Below are positions 13,588 through 26,885 of a stretch of 64,000 bases of DNA, in pieces (the stretch's first letter is position 1; each line of letters opens with the position of its first letter). The notes below the pieces were generated by a model. The model saw nothing but the letters and a program-made list of their open reading frames with translations. It searched no databases and was not told the DNA's origin. The translations under genes were made by a program, and so were the position numbers. This DNA is from Monosporascus cannonballus (taxonomy: Eukaryota; Ascomycota; Sordariomycetes; Xylariales): positions 1 to 64,000 of the forward strand of contig QJNS01000061.1 of the NCBI GenBank assembly GCA_004154925.1, written 5' to 3'.

Positions 13588-13728
13588 TCAATATTATTAA
13601 ATTTCATTAATTTTATATGTATTTATTCAGATTTTAATGTTAAAAAAGATCTACATTAGGTAATTATTTCGCGTAAATTCGATCGTTTTTATAATCGATC
13701 TTGATTTAGATATAAGATAATAGACAGC

Positions 13729-13917
13729 TGTGAGCTAGGATGAGGTGATCTCCGACTAATCGTAAAGTAGATTTCAAAAAGTAAATGTATTAAGTTACTT
13801 CCATCTAGCGTTTCTCATTAACTGGCAGATAATAGATTTATATTAATAAGTAAGTCGATGGCTAATTAGTAGCTGGTTAGTTATTAGGCTTATCTTTATA
13901 AAGGTTATATTCTTATA
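13729..13917 (-). repeat. LTR of minus-oriented Ty3 family ii, left copy
   Basis: Begins TGTGAGCTAGGATGAGG and ends TATATTCTTATA, the RIP form of TATATTCTCACA. It aligns over its full length with 42155-42342, which keeps the CTCACA end. Its position, left of a minus-strand integrase, makes it the 3' LTR of the first family ii copy. Confidence 0.65.
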
Positions 13918-16625
13918 ATTATTTTCTTTTTTAAGCTGTTAAACTTTGATAATATGATTATTAATTTAATGTAAACTATTTCGCAAATCTGATTACATAT
14001 ATTTGTCGATAATTTCGCGTTATAAATACGTAAATTATATTAAATTATCAGTAATTGTCGTAATAATTAATACGGGATTTATTATATAATTAATTATATT
14101 CTGCGCGGTTTTTATTATAATATATTTTTTACTTTTACTTTGTTTATCTTTTTTTCTTTTTTTCGCGCTTATATTTCTATTTTTTTTACATATAGGTTTT
14201 GTTCGATTTCTCGTTTTTTTTATTTTTATTTCGCCTTTTCCATTTGTTCTATATATAATCTCCTTTTTTTCGTTTGCCATATTTCTTTTCTATATAAAAT
14301 TTTTTTAAAAAAATGGTATTTTAATATTAATAATAATTTGGATTTTTTTCTAGCGTTATTTCATTAAGGCCGACAATAAAATAAATATTAATTATATTCT
14401 GGGCGGTAATAAACGGTATTATATTTACGTAATATAATGTCATTTTAATTATTATACGGTTTATATTTAAATTCCGAACGTCTTAAATTACTTTATTACT
14501 AATTATTTTGAATATTATTAATATTATTATTTAATTTTTGTTCAAATTTCGATTGTTTTTAAAGATACCGCCTAAACGGTTTTTAGTTCGATATCGATAA
14601 TTAAGAATTAATCGATAAATTCGAAAAAGTTCGTATTACGAGTAGCTATACAAACGTTTCAACGTAATTACGATTGATTATCAATTCGACGTCCTTTATA
14701 AGATCAAAGTTGCTTTTAATGCGGTAATTATTAAGAAATATCGTTTTTTAATATATTAAAAATTGATTTCTCATCGTTTGTTATAATTATAGAAGTCTAA
14801 TTTTAACGCCGTTTTATAGGTTTGTAGATTTAAGTCCTTTTTTAAAAATATTACGATTTTTTCTTATTATTTTGCAATTAATTTCGGATTAAGCCTAATT
14901 TTAAAGTATTTTTATAAATAAAACGATTTTCGAAAGTTATTATGTTATTACGTTACTTATTTACGAATACTCTCCGCTCGTCTTTTAATATTTTAACGAA
15001 ATTTTAATACTTATTAATAACTATAATTAAAAAACGGTTTTGCTAGGCGAAATTATTATTAAACTTAAATACGTTAAATACATTAAGAATAATACTTTAT
15101 TTTCGACCAATAATAAATTATATTCTGGTTATCTAGGCTCTGCCGTTTATAAAAATAAAGTTTTTTAAATATTTTTCCACGTTTCATATTTAATAAATTT
15201 AATAAATAGATGCGTTTTTGTCGTTATATATTTTTCGATCTTTTTTTAATATTTCTATATTAATGTTTCTTAATACGCTTATTACAGATTAATTAACGCA
15301 AAATTTAATAATTAAATGCAAAATTTTGTTTTCGAAATAAAAATTCGAATTTTTTTATGTCGCCCATTAATTTCCGACTAGTATATAATAAGGTAATTAT
15401 TTGCTAAAAGCTTAAAAGCAATTATATAATTAGATAATATTTCGACATTAATATCTTAATTTTATTTGGAATTATCTTTTGTAATTATGTAATTATTAGG
15501 CGATCAATTTCTAATCGATCTGTTATTACCTTGTCGTTTTTAAGTTGTCCTATTTCCTATATATATATTTAATTTTTTTATAATGCTATAATATTTTAGC
15601 TGTATATTTAAAATGCGTTCGAAGTTATTCAGTATGTTATTTGGCGGATTAACTTTTCTATTTAATTAAGTATTCGCATTATTCTCGGTTATCGAGATAA
15701 CAGATAATATCTTTTATTACTTATTTTTCTTATTCCTTTACCAGATCTAATAACGTTATTTAAACGTTATCTAGTTCTCGATTATATTATGATTTTAATA
15801 AAAATACGGGGAATATATTATGTATCCGTTTATATTTAGAAAGAAAAATTCTTTTATACGTTTGGAAGTTTATTTGCTTTTTAATTACAACCTAGATATA
15901 AATAAATACGAATTTTCTATTTTTAAACTTACGATTTTTGGTCGATAAACTTATTTAATATCTTAATTCACATTTCGTAAGCGTAAAACGCTAATTATAA
16001 TATTTTTTCGGTTATCGTTATTTTTTTCGAAATATTTCTTAATTTCTTATTCTTATCTTTTAAACCTTTATAAAAGGTATTTTCTTATTTTTAAATAATA
16101 TTTATATAAATCTTCGAATAAAAACGGCCGGTAAATACGTTCCGCGTATTGTTATATACGAATTCCGTATTTTGCAATAACTTTATCCAATTATTTTAAT
16201 ATTTATTAACGTAATTACGGAAATAATATTTTAAGATTTAATAAATACGTTCTATTTGTTTATCAGTTGCAAATAGTAAGCGGTCGATATTTGCCGCTTT
16301 ATTTTTCGCTTTTTGCACAATTTCGTTTAGAATTAATTCGTTAACAATTTATCTTTATCGTTAATAATTCCGATTAACGTATCGAATTTGTATTCGATTT
16401 CGTCGTAAAGCAATCGGGCTAATTCGGTTACGATTAAGGTTTTAACCGTAAAAATAAATAATCTTAATTTCGTAAAGCAATCGACGATTACCAGGATTAC
16501 GTTATATTCTAGCTCGTTTAAACCTAGGTTTTAGGGGATCCCGTAATAAAATCTTACGAAATTTCTTAAAAAAGTATTTAAATAATAATAAGAGCTGTAA
16601 TTATCTATATAATTTATAACGTAAT

Positions 16626-16846
16626 CGTCAGGGGCTAAGAAAGTGTGCTAAGAAAGTGTGCGTATTATAAAGAAAACGCTAAGCATTTTATGCGTCATCT
16701 TTACGCAATTATTACGAGGCAGATGCGGAGTAGTTGCTTTATAGGTAATTGCTTACTTCTCTTTTAGGAAAGAAGAACAAGTTTTAAATTGGTCCTTAAT
16801 ATACCCGTATTATTTCTTTTATTTTGATCTTTAATAATACATAATA
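16626..16846 (+). repeat. 5' LTR of nested element
   Basis: Begins CGTCAGGGGCTAAG and ends ATACATAATA (RIP form of ATACATGACA). It is a direct copy of 23517-23722 with about 15 extra bases near 16738-16765. It is preceded by GTAAT at 16621-16625. Confidence 0.8.
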
Positions 16847-19800
16847 GATTAAGGCTTTCTTATTTTAATTAAACTATAAGGAATAAGCCATATAATTACG
16901 ACTACGTACGACGATAAACCGGTCGTCCCGGTTACTGGGCTTATTTAAATTTTAAAGCCCGAACCTACCCCATTTGGGTCTCGACGACAGCTTAATAAGT
17001 ACGAAAAGGAAACTTAAGTACTGGATCACGAAAACGACCGTTTGGAAAAGAAATAACGGTATTTATAAAAGATCTTTAGGAAAAACTAACGACGCTTAAA
17101 ATTAAACCGTAAGGTTTAATAGTTAAGCATTGCATTACGTATCTTTGACAATAACGTAATATATTTTTTGTATATTCTTTTCGGGCCAGGTTTTATAGTA
17201 TTTAACGATATCCGTATTATAAGAATTTAAGAAGTTATAATATTTGTAAATTATATATCTTTAATAAGTTCGAATATTAGAGGATTTACGTTATTTATTA
17301 ACGAATAAATTACAATCTGGCAAAAAATAAGAAAAAAGAATAAATTATTTAGAACCTTGCTTAACTTAAAATATTAAGGCAAAATTTACCTAGAATATAT
17401 AAATTTTACATTCTAACTAAATATTATTTTCGAAAATTAAAAGTTTTCGGTATAATTTTCCAGAATAAATTACGTATTAGCGTATGTTATATTTAATTCG
17501 TTTGCAAATATTTACTGAAAATTATAAGAAAGTAATAAAGCCGTAAAAATTAGTGTATAAAATTTTTATTACGTTCGTTTTATAAATTGGCCTAGTTTAA
17601 AAGCAGTTTTTAAAAATGCTTTTGGAAATATAATACGGCGATTTGCTTTTATTAACGTAAAATTCAATACGATATTTCAAAAATTCGATAAAACGGTTAA
17701 CTTTTTTAATTAACAATATAAATAAGTTTTTATTATATTTTTATAAGTAAGTAATATTATCTCTTTAATAAGTTATTTTATTATACAGTTACGTTCTTAT
17801 ATAGTTAGTTTCGTATTCGTAATTATTTTACGAGACACTTTAAATATAACTTATAAAAAAACTTTAAATATAAAATTTTTATTCCAGGCTTTTGTTTTAA
17901 AAGCCCTTATTATACCATAAATAAGCCAATACCCTCTTAAGGTCTAGCAATTAATTTAAAGCTTATAATTATTACAAACTTAAACCGCATAATAAATACG
18001 ATTATATTTTGCAAAAAGCTTTTAAAAATATAATAAGAAATTTATTTCGAATACGAAAAAATAAATTATTACAAATTCGAATGCTTTAAGAAAAGTTAAA
18101 AGGCAATAAACGTACCCCGAAAGTTTATATACGGTTATTACGTTAAAAAAGGTTATATACTTAATAAGTATCTCGAAACGACATATTTTAGCTATGGCAA
18201 AAAAGGTTATTTCCGAATGAATTATTCGAAAAAACTTTCGATAAATATTAAGTCGAATCCCGTAAATAATCTTTACAGATAAAAAAAGTTTTTTTATTAC
18301 GTATGTACTGTTTTTTAAAAATACGTCAAAAGAATTAATAAATAACGTTTTGTAGCTAAATAGATTTAGGGATAAATTATAATATAATATGCTGCAAAAT
18401 ACTTAAAGAAATAATTAATTACTTTAATTAAAATTGGAATTAAAATTAAAAACTTACGTAAGTAATTTTATTATAATATATTAATATATTATATTATAAA
18501 TATAAATCATAAATTTATTTAATATTACGAAACTGAAAAGATATTATTTCGTTATCGTAAAAACAAAAAGATCGGATATTATATTAAGGCTTTTATAATT
18601 CCGAAAAAAGAATCCTACCATTAATTAATTATTATTTTAATAATGGTATCGATATAGATTCGAAATTATTAAATTCGTTAATTTAATAAAAGAATTACGA
18701 AGTAACATTTTGTGTATAATTATCGCAATTATTTTATTTCGGATACCGGATAAAAAAAGTAGCAAATTTATACTAAATAAATACGAAAAATACGAAAAGA
18801 AATATTATAATAATTACGCCAATATATTTTTAAGGAGGTAAGGATTAAATTACCCAAATATTTATTATATAAGTATGCGATAAGCCTGTATGATAAAAAG
18901 AATTTCCTTAGGGCCTTTTTTATTCTTTTTTAAAAAAGAAATTTAAGACTTTTAAAGAATTTTTGAAAATAGCAAAAAAAAGCATAAATTAGGCGGAATA
19001 ATAACTTAGCCGGAGCCTCTATGTTATTTGCTCTTTAAAAAATGCGTTACGCTTTTGCGTTAATTATAAAAGGCTTAATTAAATAATTCGCAAAAACCGT
19101 ATTCCGTTATCGTTAATATAAGAAATCCTGGATTATTTAGTAGCTATTCGTATATATACAAAGATAAACCTGAAAAATGCGTACCGTCGAATACGTATTA
19201 AGGAGGGTAACAAATAGAAAACCGTTTTTAAGACGAGATATAATTATTTCGAGTACTTGATAATACCGTTTGGATTTTTTAACGCCTCGGTTACGTTCCA
19301 GATATATATTAATTAAACGTTAGCGGGTTTAATAAATACTTTTTGCATAATTTACATCGACGATATATTAATATATAGCAAAAATCTAAAAAAGTACGAG
19401 TAATATATTTGCGAAATATTCGAAAAATTAAAAAAATAAAAGTTTTACGCGAATATAAATAAATATAAATTTTATATGTTTTTAGTTTTTTATTAGGTTT
19501 TAAATTTTGCCGAATGGTATTAAGATAAAAAAAGGTTACGTCGAGGTTATTAAGATTTAGTAGTTATCGAAAAACGTTTATAATATTTAATTTTTTTTAA
19601 CATTTATAGGATTTTATTAAAAATTTATTAAAAATTATGCAAAGATATTTGCACCGTTAACGGATCGATTTCGCGGAAAGACTAAAGGGCCCATATAGTT
19701 ATTCTTCCGCGAAAAAATAACGTTTAAAATATTTTAAGTAATTTTTATAATCGGGAAAATATTCCGGCATTTTGATTTATCTTTATTTATTTGCATCGAG

Positions 19801-22800
19801 ACAACTGCGTTTAGGAAGATGATTAAGGCAGTTATATCCCAGTTTTATAAAAACCGTTAATATCTAGTAGTATTTAAATCCCAAAAAATAATGCCGGAAA
19901 CGATTTATTACATTATAGAAAATAATAAACCTTTAGTTATCGTTAACATTTTCGAAAAATAATATTATATTATTAATTATTCGTAATTTTGCGTTAAAAT
20001 TAATACAAATTATTTTAACTTTAAATATTTAGAATTAAAATAACGGCCTAATACGAAATAATTAAAATAATTAAATTATTTCGCAGTAATCGATTTCGTT
20101 ATTATGTTTCGGCTAAGGAAAAATAACCTAGCCGATAGTTTATTAAGGAGGTTTAATTTGTTATAAAATAATAAAAAAATATTAAAGATAAAGATATCTT
20201 AGTTAAGTTTTAGAACTGCGAATATCTGTCGATTTATTAGAAAAATCGCAGGTATTTCGCTAAAAAAAGATATATGCAAGCCCGAGAATAAGGCGATCGA
20301 GGACGTATCTAAGAAGGTAAGGTATATACTGGCTGGGACTGCAGGTTACAAACTGTTCGTTTTATAGCAGTAAAACGTTAATAACGTTATCGAAACGGCG
20401 TTATTGCCGAAAAAGGGCCCGGTAGCTATTTTGATTTTTAAGTTATAGCAAAAAAATAAATTCGTTTTTAGCAAAATATAAAAAATTAGGCGTTTTAAGA
20501 GATGTATAATACATAAGCAATTATGGCGCGTCGAGAAACATAATAGCCTATTAAGATATAAGGGCGTAATTTATATGCCATATAACCCGGATTTAGGTAA
20601 GGAACTTATTAACTTATACTATAACTTTCTTATAATAAATTATTTTGGCGTTACGAAAACGTATAAACGGTTAATTTAGAATTATTTTTGGGAAATTTAA
20701 AAACGAAATATTAAGAATTATTTAAAAAGCTGTTCGGAATATTAGAAATCTAAGGCGGTAAAATATCGACTTTACGAAAAATTCGTTTCGTTACCAATTT
20801 CGAATCGCCCGTTTAAGGAAATCAACATGGATTTTATTATAGGCCTGCCGTTATCTACAAAACCGTACGGCGAAAAAAAATTATAACTTTATTTTCGTCA
20901 TAATAAATAAAATAATAAAATATATTTATTATATTGCGATAACGACGAAATTTATTATTAACGTCTTTGCGGAAATACTTTTTATTATATTTTTAATTAA
21001 TAAAACATACTTAATAATATAATTTCTAGCTGCAGTTCCTTATTTATATATAACTTTTAAAAAACCTTTTGTAAATTATTTGCAATTAAACGAAAATTAA
21101 ATATAATTTTTTATCTATAAATAAATAAATAAATTAAATGTTAAAAGTAATTTTAAAATATTGTTTACAAATATATTACAATTTAAATTAAGTAAATTAA
21201 TTATTATATTTATTAACGGCGTAATTTACATATAATAACAATTATTATTTAACGATTAAAATAATATTAACTAAAATATTTTTCGAATATATATTACGCA
21301 TCCCGGAAAATATTTTTTTACGGCGAAATAATTTAAGGATTTTAAATTTATTAAAGCAACTTAGAAAAGAATTGTAATAATATAAGAAAAAAAACTTTAT
21401 AAAAGCAACTTTATAAGACCTAACATACGTATAAAAAATATTATAATAAAGGCCGTTTAACGAAGGAATTTCGAAAAAAAAGAGGTAAACATTTCCATTA
21501 AATATATTAATTAACAAAGGCCCAATAAGAAATTTTCCGATATATATATTAAACCTTTTTAAATTACGAAAATTAGAACTTCGAAATTAATTTACAAGAT
21601 ATGACTTTTATCTCCATATAATAAAATTTATAACGTTTTCCTTATATTATTATTAAAGCCGTAATATAATGAAGATAATCTTAAAGAAAAGCGGAAAAAT
21701 AATTTCGATATAAAAATGAAAAAAACGCTGGGAAATTAAAAAGGTTTTAGCGTACCGAAAAAACCGCAATAATAAATAATATTTTATCAAGTAAAAAGAT
21801 TTTCTTTCCGAAAGAAATACGTAAAAACCTTATGATTATTTATTAAAAAAGTTTGTTATTTCGCATAAAGCATTATTAAAGTAAAAAAAAATAAAGAAAA
21901 TAAGAGATCCCTAAAAGGAATATGCTATAACAAAAAGATCATAACGTAAAGAAAACCTTAATTATTGTTTATTATTTATTAAAGGCGTTACCGTCAAGTC
22001 TTCAGGTGTATTTATTTTTTAACGAAATATTTACGGTTTATCGAGTACTGCGAAATAAAACTTAAATTTAATTTATAATAATATCAAAACGGGAATTATC
22101 TAATTATCGTAAAAACGTTTAAATATTATTATTATTTTAGTTATCGTTCTTATTTATATTTAAATTGTTTCTTTAGCAAAAGTAACATAGTATTCGGTAA
22201 AATCAATAATATATTTGATTATTTTTTCGTAAAAAGTTAATAATAATTAAAAGGAAAAGGTTATTAAATATTTATGCTGAAAGTGGTACGGGTATTTTTT
22301 ATTTGTTTAATGTTTTTTTAAGAAAATTAAAAGAAAACGGGTTACGAAATCGAAATAATAACGTTATTATTCGGCAGAAATTCCCAGTAATAAATTTAGA
22401 AAATACCTACGTTAATCGTAAAAAAATCGATACCGAATTAATAACGAATTAATCGTATGATTTGTTATATAATAATAACGAAAACGACTTAAAATATTTT
22501 TATATATTTAATAAGCTTTATCAAATTTAGATTCGGTATTAATCCAAGCTTTTTCGGCTTATACGTTACGTTAATAAAAAGCTTATTAAGGGTTCGAAAG
22601 AAATTTACCTCGGCCTTATAAAAGGTATAATTCTTTTTGGAAGTTTTGGTTTTATCTGTGCCCGCGGCCTGGATTTCGGTAAGATCTTAAGATATTTCGG
22701 CGAAATCGAATACGAATACGTAAAAAAAACCCGGAACCTATCGTTACGAATTAATAATGCCATTTCTGAATAATAATAAAATATAAAATTTACCTTTATT

Positions 22801-23516
22801 ATAACTTTATTACTATTTCAGGAAATAACGTATTTATTAATATTTTTAAGAGCTTATCGATTTCGTAACGATAAGCCGGTATACGAACTATAGCTATAAT
22901 ATAACGAAGGTACGGAATTTTGCGAACGGTTTTAAAGCAAGCCATTAGCAAAAAAGGAAAATTATTAAAAAATACCTATAAAATATATATTTATTTTTTG
23001 GAAGAGTTATTTTAAGATTAAAAAAATTCGTAAAAAGTTATATCAAAAATGTAAAAAGCCGAACTAAAAACAAAATATAAATAAAAACTTATTTCGTTAC
23101 TAATTAATAACGAAAATATATAAAAGCTCGTAACAAATTTAAAAAAACAAACCCGTTACGAACGGATAATAAGTTAAATATCGGCAATCGCGAAAATATT
23201 AAAAAAAAAAGTTAAATAAAGGGGGAAAAAAGGTTTATATATGTTAAAAAAGGTATGCTCAAAAACGGTAAGGATTTTCTGCTGGCGGAATTCTCGATAT
23301 CTCGGTTATTTCGTTGCAAATTCTCCCAAATATATTACCGTATAAAAAATTATACAGATTACATTTTATTATATTATATTACGAATTATTACCTAATTTT
23401 CGTTCGTTATAAGGACGTTTTAATCCTTTAACAAAAATAATTTACCAGTTACAGCATGTAATAAAGCAGCTTTAGTTAGGCCTTTAAAAGTAAAGGCCTA
23501 AAGGGGGGAAAAGTTT
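16847..23516 (+). mobile_element. Complete Ty3/gypsy retrotransposon internal region, RIP-inactivated
   Basis: A damaged Gag zinc knuckle lies near 18188-18232 (SYGKKGYFRMNYSKK, from CxxCGKxGHFxxxC). Reverse transcriptase is at about 19130-19500, including KTRYNYFEYL, the NASVTFQ region and a YIDDILIYS active-site box near 19345-19380. The RNase H region follows to about 20100. The integrase core begins near 20820 with INMDFIIGLPLSTKPYG and runs past 21080. A purine run AAGGGGGGAAAAG at 23501-23513, directly before the 3' LTR, is the polypurine tract. Both LTRs and the GTAAT target duplication survive, so the limits of this element (16626-23722, 7097 bp) are the best defined in the repeat block. 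No frame is intact. Confidence 0.85.
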
Positions 23517-23722
23517 TATTAGGGGCTAAGAAAATATATTAAGAAAATATACGCATTATAAAGGAGACGTTAAGCATTTTATACGTTATCCTTACGCAAT
23601 CGCTACGAGGCAGATACGAGGTAGTTGCTCATTCCCTTTTTAGGGAAGAAAGGCAAGCTTTAGACTAGTTTTTAACATACCCGTATTGTTCCTCTCACTT
23701 TGATCTTCAACAATACATGACA
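23517..23722 (+). repeat. 3' LTR of nested element
   Basis: Begins TATTAGGGGCTAAG (RIP form of TGTCAGGGG...) and ends ATACATGACA. It is followed by the second GTAAT (23723-23727), identical to 16621-16625. The LTR is less mutated than the internal domain. Confidence 0.85.
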
Positions 23723-25334
23723 GTAATTTTATTATGCTCTAACAGTTCGGATATTGCTTAATATATTTTCAGATATTATTCGTTATATTTTTCTAAATAA
23801 AACTTTTGGGTTTTTAATTTTAATATACGAATATATTTTATATATCTTAGCTTTAAATTATTATAATATTATTTAATTAATTATTTTCGTAAAACATCTT
23901 AAAACTAGACTACGAATTGATTCCGATAATATAAAATCCTATTTAAATCTAGAAAATATTCTCTCTTTATTTCAGCTTAACGTCTAATTATCCATATTAA
24001 TTTCATAATATTTAGGTCTTTAATTTGCAACTTTCGAACCTAATCGTAAAATTATCGAAAAGCCTTCGGCTATAATACCTTTTCGTTTTTTGCTAACTTT
24101 TCCGCTAAAAAATATAAGACGTACTAATTATAAATAATAACCTTATTACCGATTTCGTTTTTCTTAAATTTCTCGAAATCCGATCGTAATACGGTTGTAG
24201 GTTACGGTTGTCGTTATTTAACCGTTAATTGTATCATTATTATAATTTACATTTACATTGTTATTCGCCAACGATAAATTCGGCAAATATATAAGGTTTT
24301 ACTTTCTCTTTTTTATAATACTTTAAGTCGCGTTATATATTTATAACAATTTTTCATATTTTTTAACATATTATTCGTAAATCTGAATTTTTTAAATAAT
24401 ATAGAGATTACGTTTCTATACGTAATTCCCTCTAATATATAATCCGGATATTTAAATAACCTATCCGTCGAATTAATAACGTCCGATCGATATTAGATTT
24501 TAAAATTAAATTACGTAAAGTAATAAATTTATCAGATTAATCTTTTTCTAAGATTACGCGCCGGCGTCTTTATTATGTCCTTTAACGCCATATAATCGAT
24601 AAATATTAAAAAACTTTTTTTCGTACTCTTAAGATATTATTATTAATACTTTAAGCTTTTAATAATCGCTAATAATTTTTATTACCTTATAGCTTATCGT
24701 TTTTCGACTAAACTTAGTTTTCGTAACCAGTATGCAATTAAGCGCTAATATTTTTCGTATTTCTGTAAAAATATCCTTGATATACCTTTTATTAAGGCGT
24801 TTATTTTAATCTTGATATTTTTAGCGTTATCCTAATATCGAAGAATGGTCGCCGACTAAAAGGTATCTTTTAAGTTTCGAAACGCCTTTTTAGCCTTTTC
24901 GAGCTACTAGAATTTTATTACTTTATTTTTGTCTTATGTCTCTTTTTAAAACCTAATAATAAATTCGATAATGCGCGAATAATAAACGATAAATTTCCGA
25001 TAAAAGTTGGCGAATCGTAAAAATACTTAAATATTATAAATTAATTTTAATTTTGGTTATATTTGGATAGTATTAATCTGTCGGCGGCTTATTTCTAAGC
25101 CGTTAATATTAATTACAAATTTTAAACACTTTAATTTTTAAAGAATTTATATTTAAGCGTTTTGGCCAAAAATTAATATTATAAGAACTATTTGTAAATT
25201 AATTAAAGATATTTCGTAAGTTTTTTTCATAATCCGAATAAATAATTATATTATTCAGATATATTAAATGTATATGATTAATTAATCCAATTAGTACTTT
25301 ATATATATAGGCTTAAAACGTAATTAATATATTA

Positions 25335-25614
25335 AATTGAGGTAGGAGAAAGAATTAGTCTTGATCAGTGTGGATAATCATTTTATGCCACGATACGGAA
25401 TGGGATTATCGAGATAAAAAACTTAATCCGATTATATTGCTGGAATTAAACCTCGATAACTAAAATAACAGAAAACATGCTAAGTAGTAATAGTCGTTAG
25501 TAATATCTAGGGGTTAAACATATGGCAAAAAAGAACTTCTTAATATATATGCGAGACCCGAGCTTTCTAATTAACCGAGCCTGATCATAGGTATAACACC
25601 CCGCCCTACTTCAA
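25335..25614. repeat. Solo LTR-like insertion (about 280 bp) in family ii copy 1
   Basis: The ends are near-inverted (TTGAGGTAGG at the left, CCTACTTCAA at the right). TATTA occurs directly outside both ends (25330-25334, 25615-25619). The same point in the paralogous copies (about 28185 and 39640) is uninterrupted, so this is an insertion. A second copy of the same sequence is at 31283-31562. It is clearly less AT-rich than its host element. Confidence 0.7.
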
Positions 25615-26755
25615 TATTAATAAGGTTAAATAATATAACCGTATATTTAAATTACTCGTGTTACGTTCGAAAAGCGGTTTGCTGTTAATCGCTCTTTTTA
25701 ATGTTAATACGATAATAAATATTCTTAAAATTAATTTTCGAAAACACCTTAATTAACCTTAGGCGATTTATTATTTTTAAAATCAAGAGTAAAAGATATC
25801 GGTTTTTTATTGTTACTTAATTTAACCCCTTATAATTAACGTATAATCTGAAACTGTTATTCTTTTTAAATACGAATAATATAAGCACCTTTACGTCCGT
25901 TTTTAAATAACGTATCTATTCTATTTTCAGATTTTTCGCTAGGCCTTCGAAATAAGACAAATTCGGCCAAATAAGGGTATTTTTTCTGGAATTAAGTCTA
26001 TTACATACTTTGTCCTTAATAACTAAAAGAATTTCTTCGCTGCCTTTTCGGAATATATTTTCCGAAAGCTTTCCAGATATACATAAAAGTTAGTTATTTT
26101 CTATTTCTATTATTTCTCAAATTCTAGAATATCTAACTCGTTAACTAGGTCTGCCATATTAACAATATAAACTTACTTACTGGAAAACGCTAGGTTTGCG
26201 ATTTTCTGCTCGTTAACCTTTTGTAATAATCTATATAACTATTAATATATGGTTACATTTAATAAGACGCCTAGCTTGCCTATTTCTAATTTGGATAATA
26301 AAAAATCGAACGTCTTCCGATCGCGGCATATTGTAAAATAAATTTGCTTGAATTTTCGTTCATTCTCGTTATTATTTATTATATTAACTAAAATCTCGTA
26401 AACCTTATAACACTTAATATAGGTGCTTTTAACGCCGATAAAGCCCGGAATATTTACGAAAATTGGTAAAAGTTAAACTTTTTCGCCAACTTTTGCTTAT
26501 AATATTTACTTGTGTTTCGGTATCTATATTTATTTGTATTATTATATCTTCCGCATTTCTTTTAATAAATGTCCTTTTTTTAAAAGGCGGCTTTATTTTA
26601 ACCGTTTTGTAATTATCAGCTGAAATAAACTAAACGTATACGCTTATTCCGGCTTCTTTTTTAAGTTTACGTTTAAGGACTAATCTGGTTTATCGTTATA
26701 TACTGTAACATTTTATACGGCCTTTGAAAGTCGGTTTCTATATAGCCGGAATGTA

Positions 26756-26885
26756 AGATAAGCGAGGGTGCGACGCTAACCACAAGACCAAAAGATCAAC
26801 AATTCCAAACCCCAATTGGGGTTTGGGCACCCAAATCCACCTTATAAGAGCGCATGCAACAAGCTTCCAGCTACATTACATCCTT
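26756..26885. other. Short non-RIP island with a 22-bp perfect palindrome
   Basis: About 130 bases of normal composition lie exactly between the end of family ii copy 1 and the start of the family ii fragment. It holds a perfect palindrome centred near 26818 (half-site CCAAACCCCAA). On the minus strand a stretch near 26795-26765 (TGGTCTTGTGGTTAGCG) resembles a tRNA A box, but I find no B box or cloverleaf. Confidence 0.45.

Larger units (their letters stand above)
13918..26755 (-). mobile_element. Ty3/gypsy element family ii, copy 1 (minus, interrupted by two insertions)
   Basis: Internal domain of a minus-oriented Ty3 element. The integrase core is at 16540-16230 (YNVILVIVDCFTKL, a TELARLLYDE stretch, then STAYYLQ from STAYHPQ). 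The reverse transcriptase active-site region is at about 25265-25215 (YLNNIIIYSDYEKN). It is interrupted at 16626-23722 by a complete plus-oriented retroelement and at 25335-25614 by a solo LTR. 14957-16625 plus 23723-26755 aligns, once the insertions are removed, with 36183 to about 40820. Two AT-rich small open frames near 14035-14367 overlap each other on opposite strands and are not convincing genes. The 5' part (gag and 5' LTR) is missing and copy 1 stops at about 26755. Confidence 0.7.

Noticed and set aside
14035..14367. Overlapping 81- and 75-residue frames on both strands
   Set aside because: Composed almost only of Lys/Asn/Ile or Phe/Ile/Tyr, as expected for random AT-rich RIP DNA within a retroelement.
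26765..26800. Minus-strand tRNA-like A box (TGGTCTTGTGGTTAGCG)
   Set aside because: No B box follows and the adjoining sequence is retroelement DNA. At most a tRNA-derived scrap.
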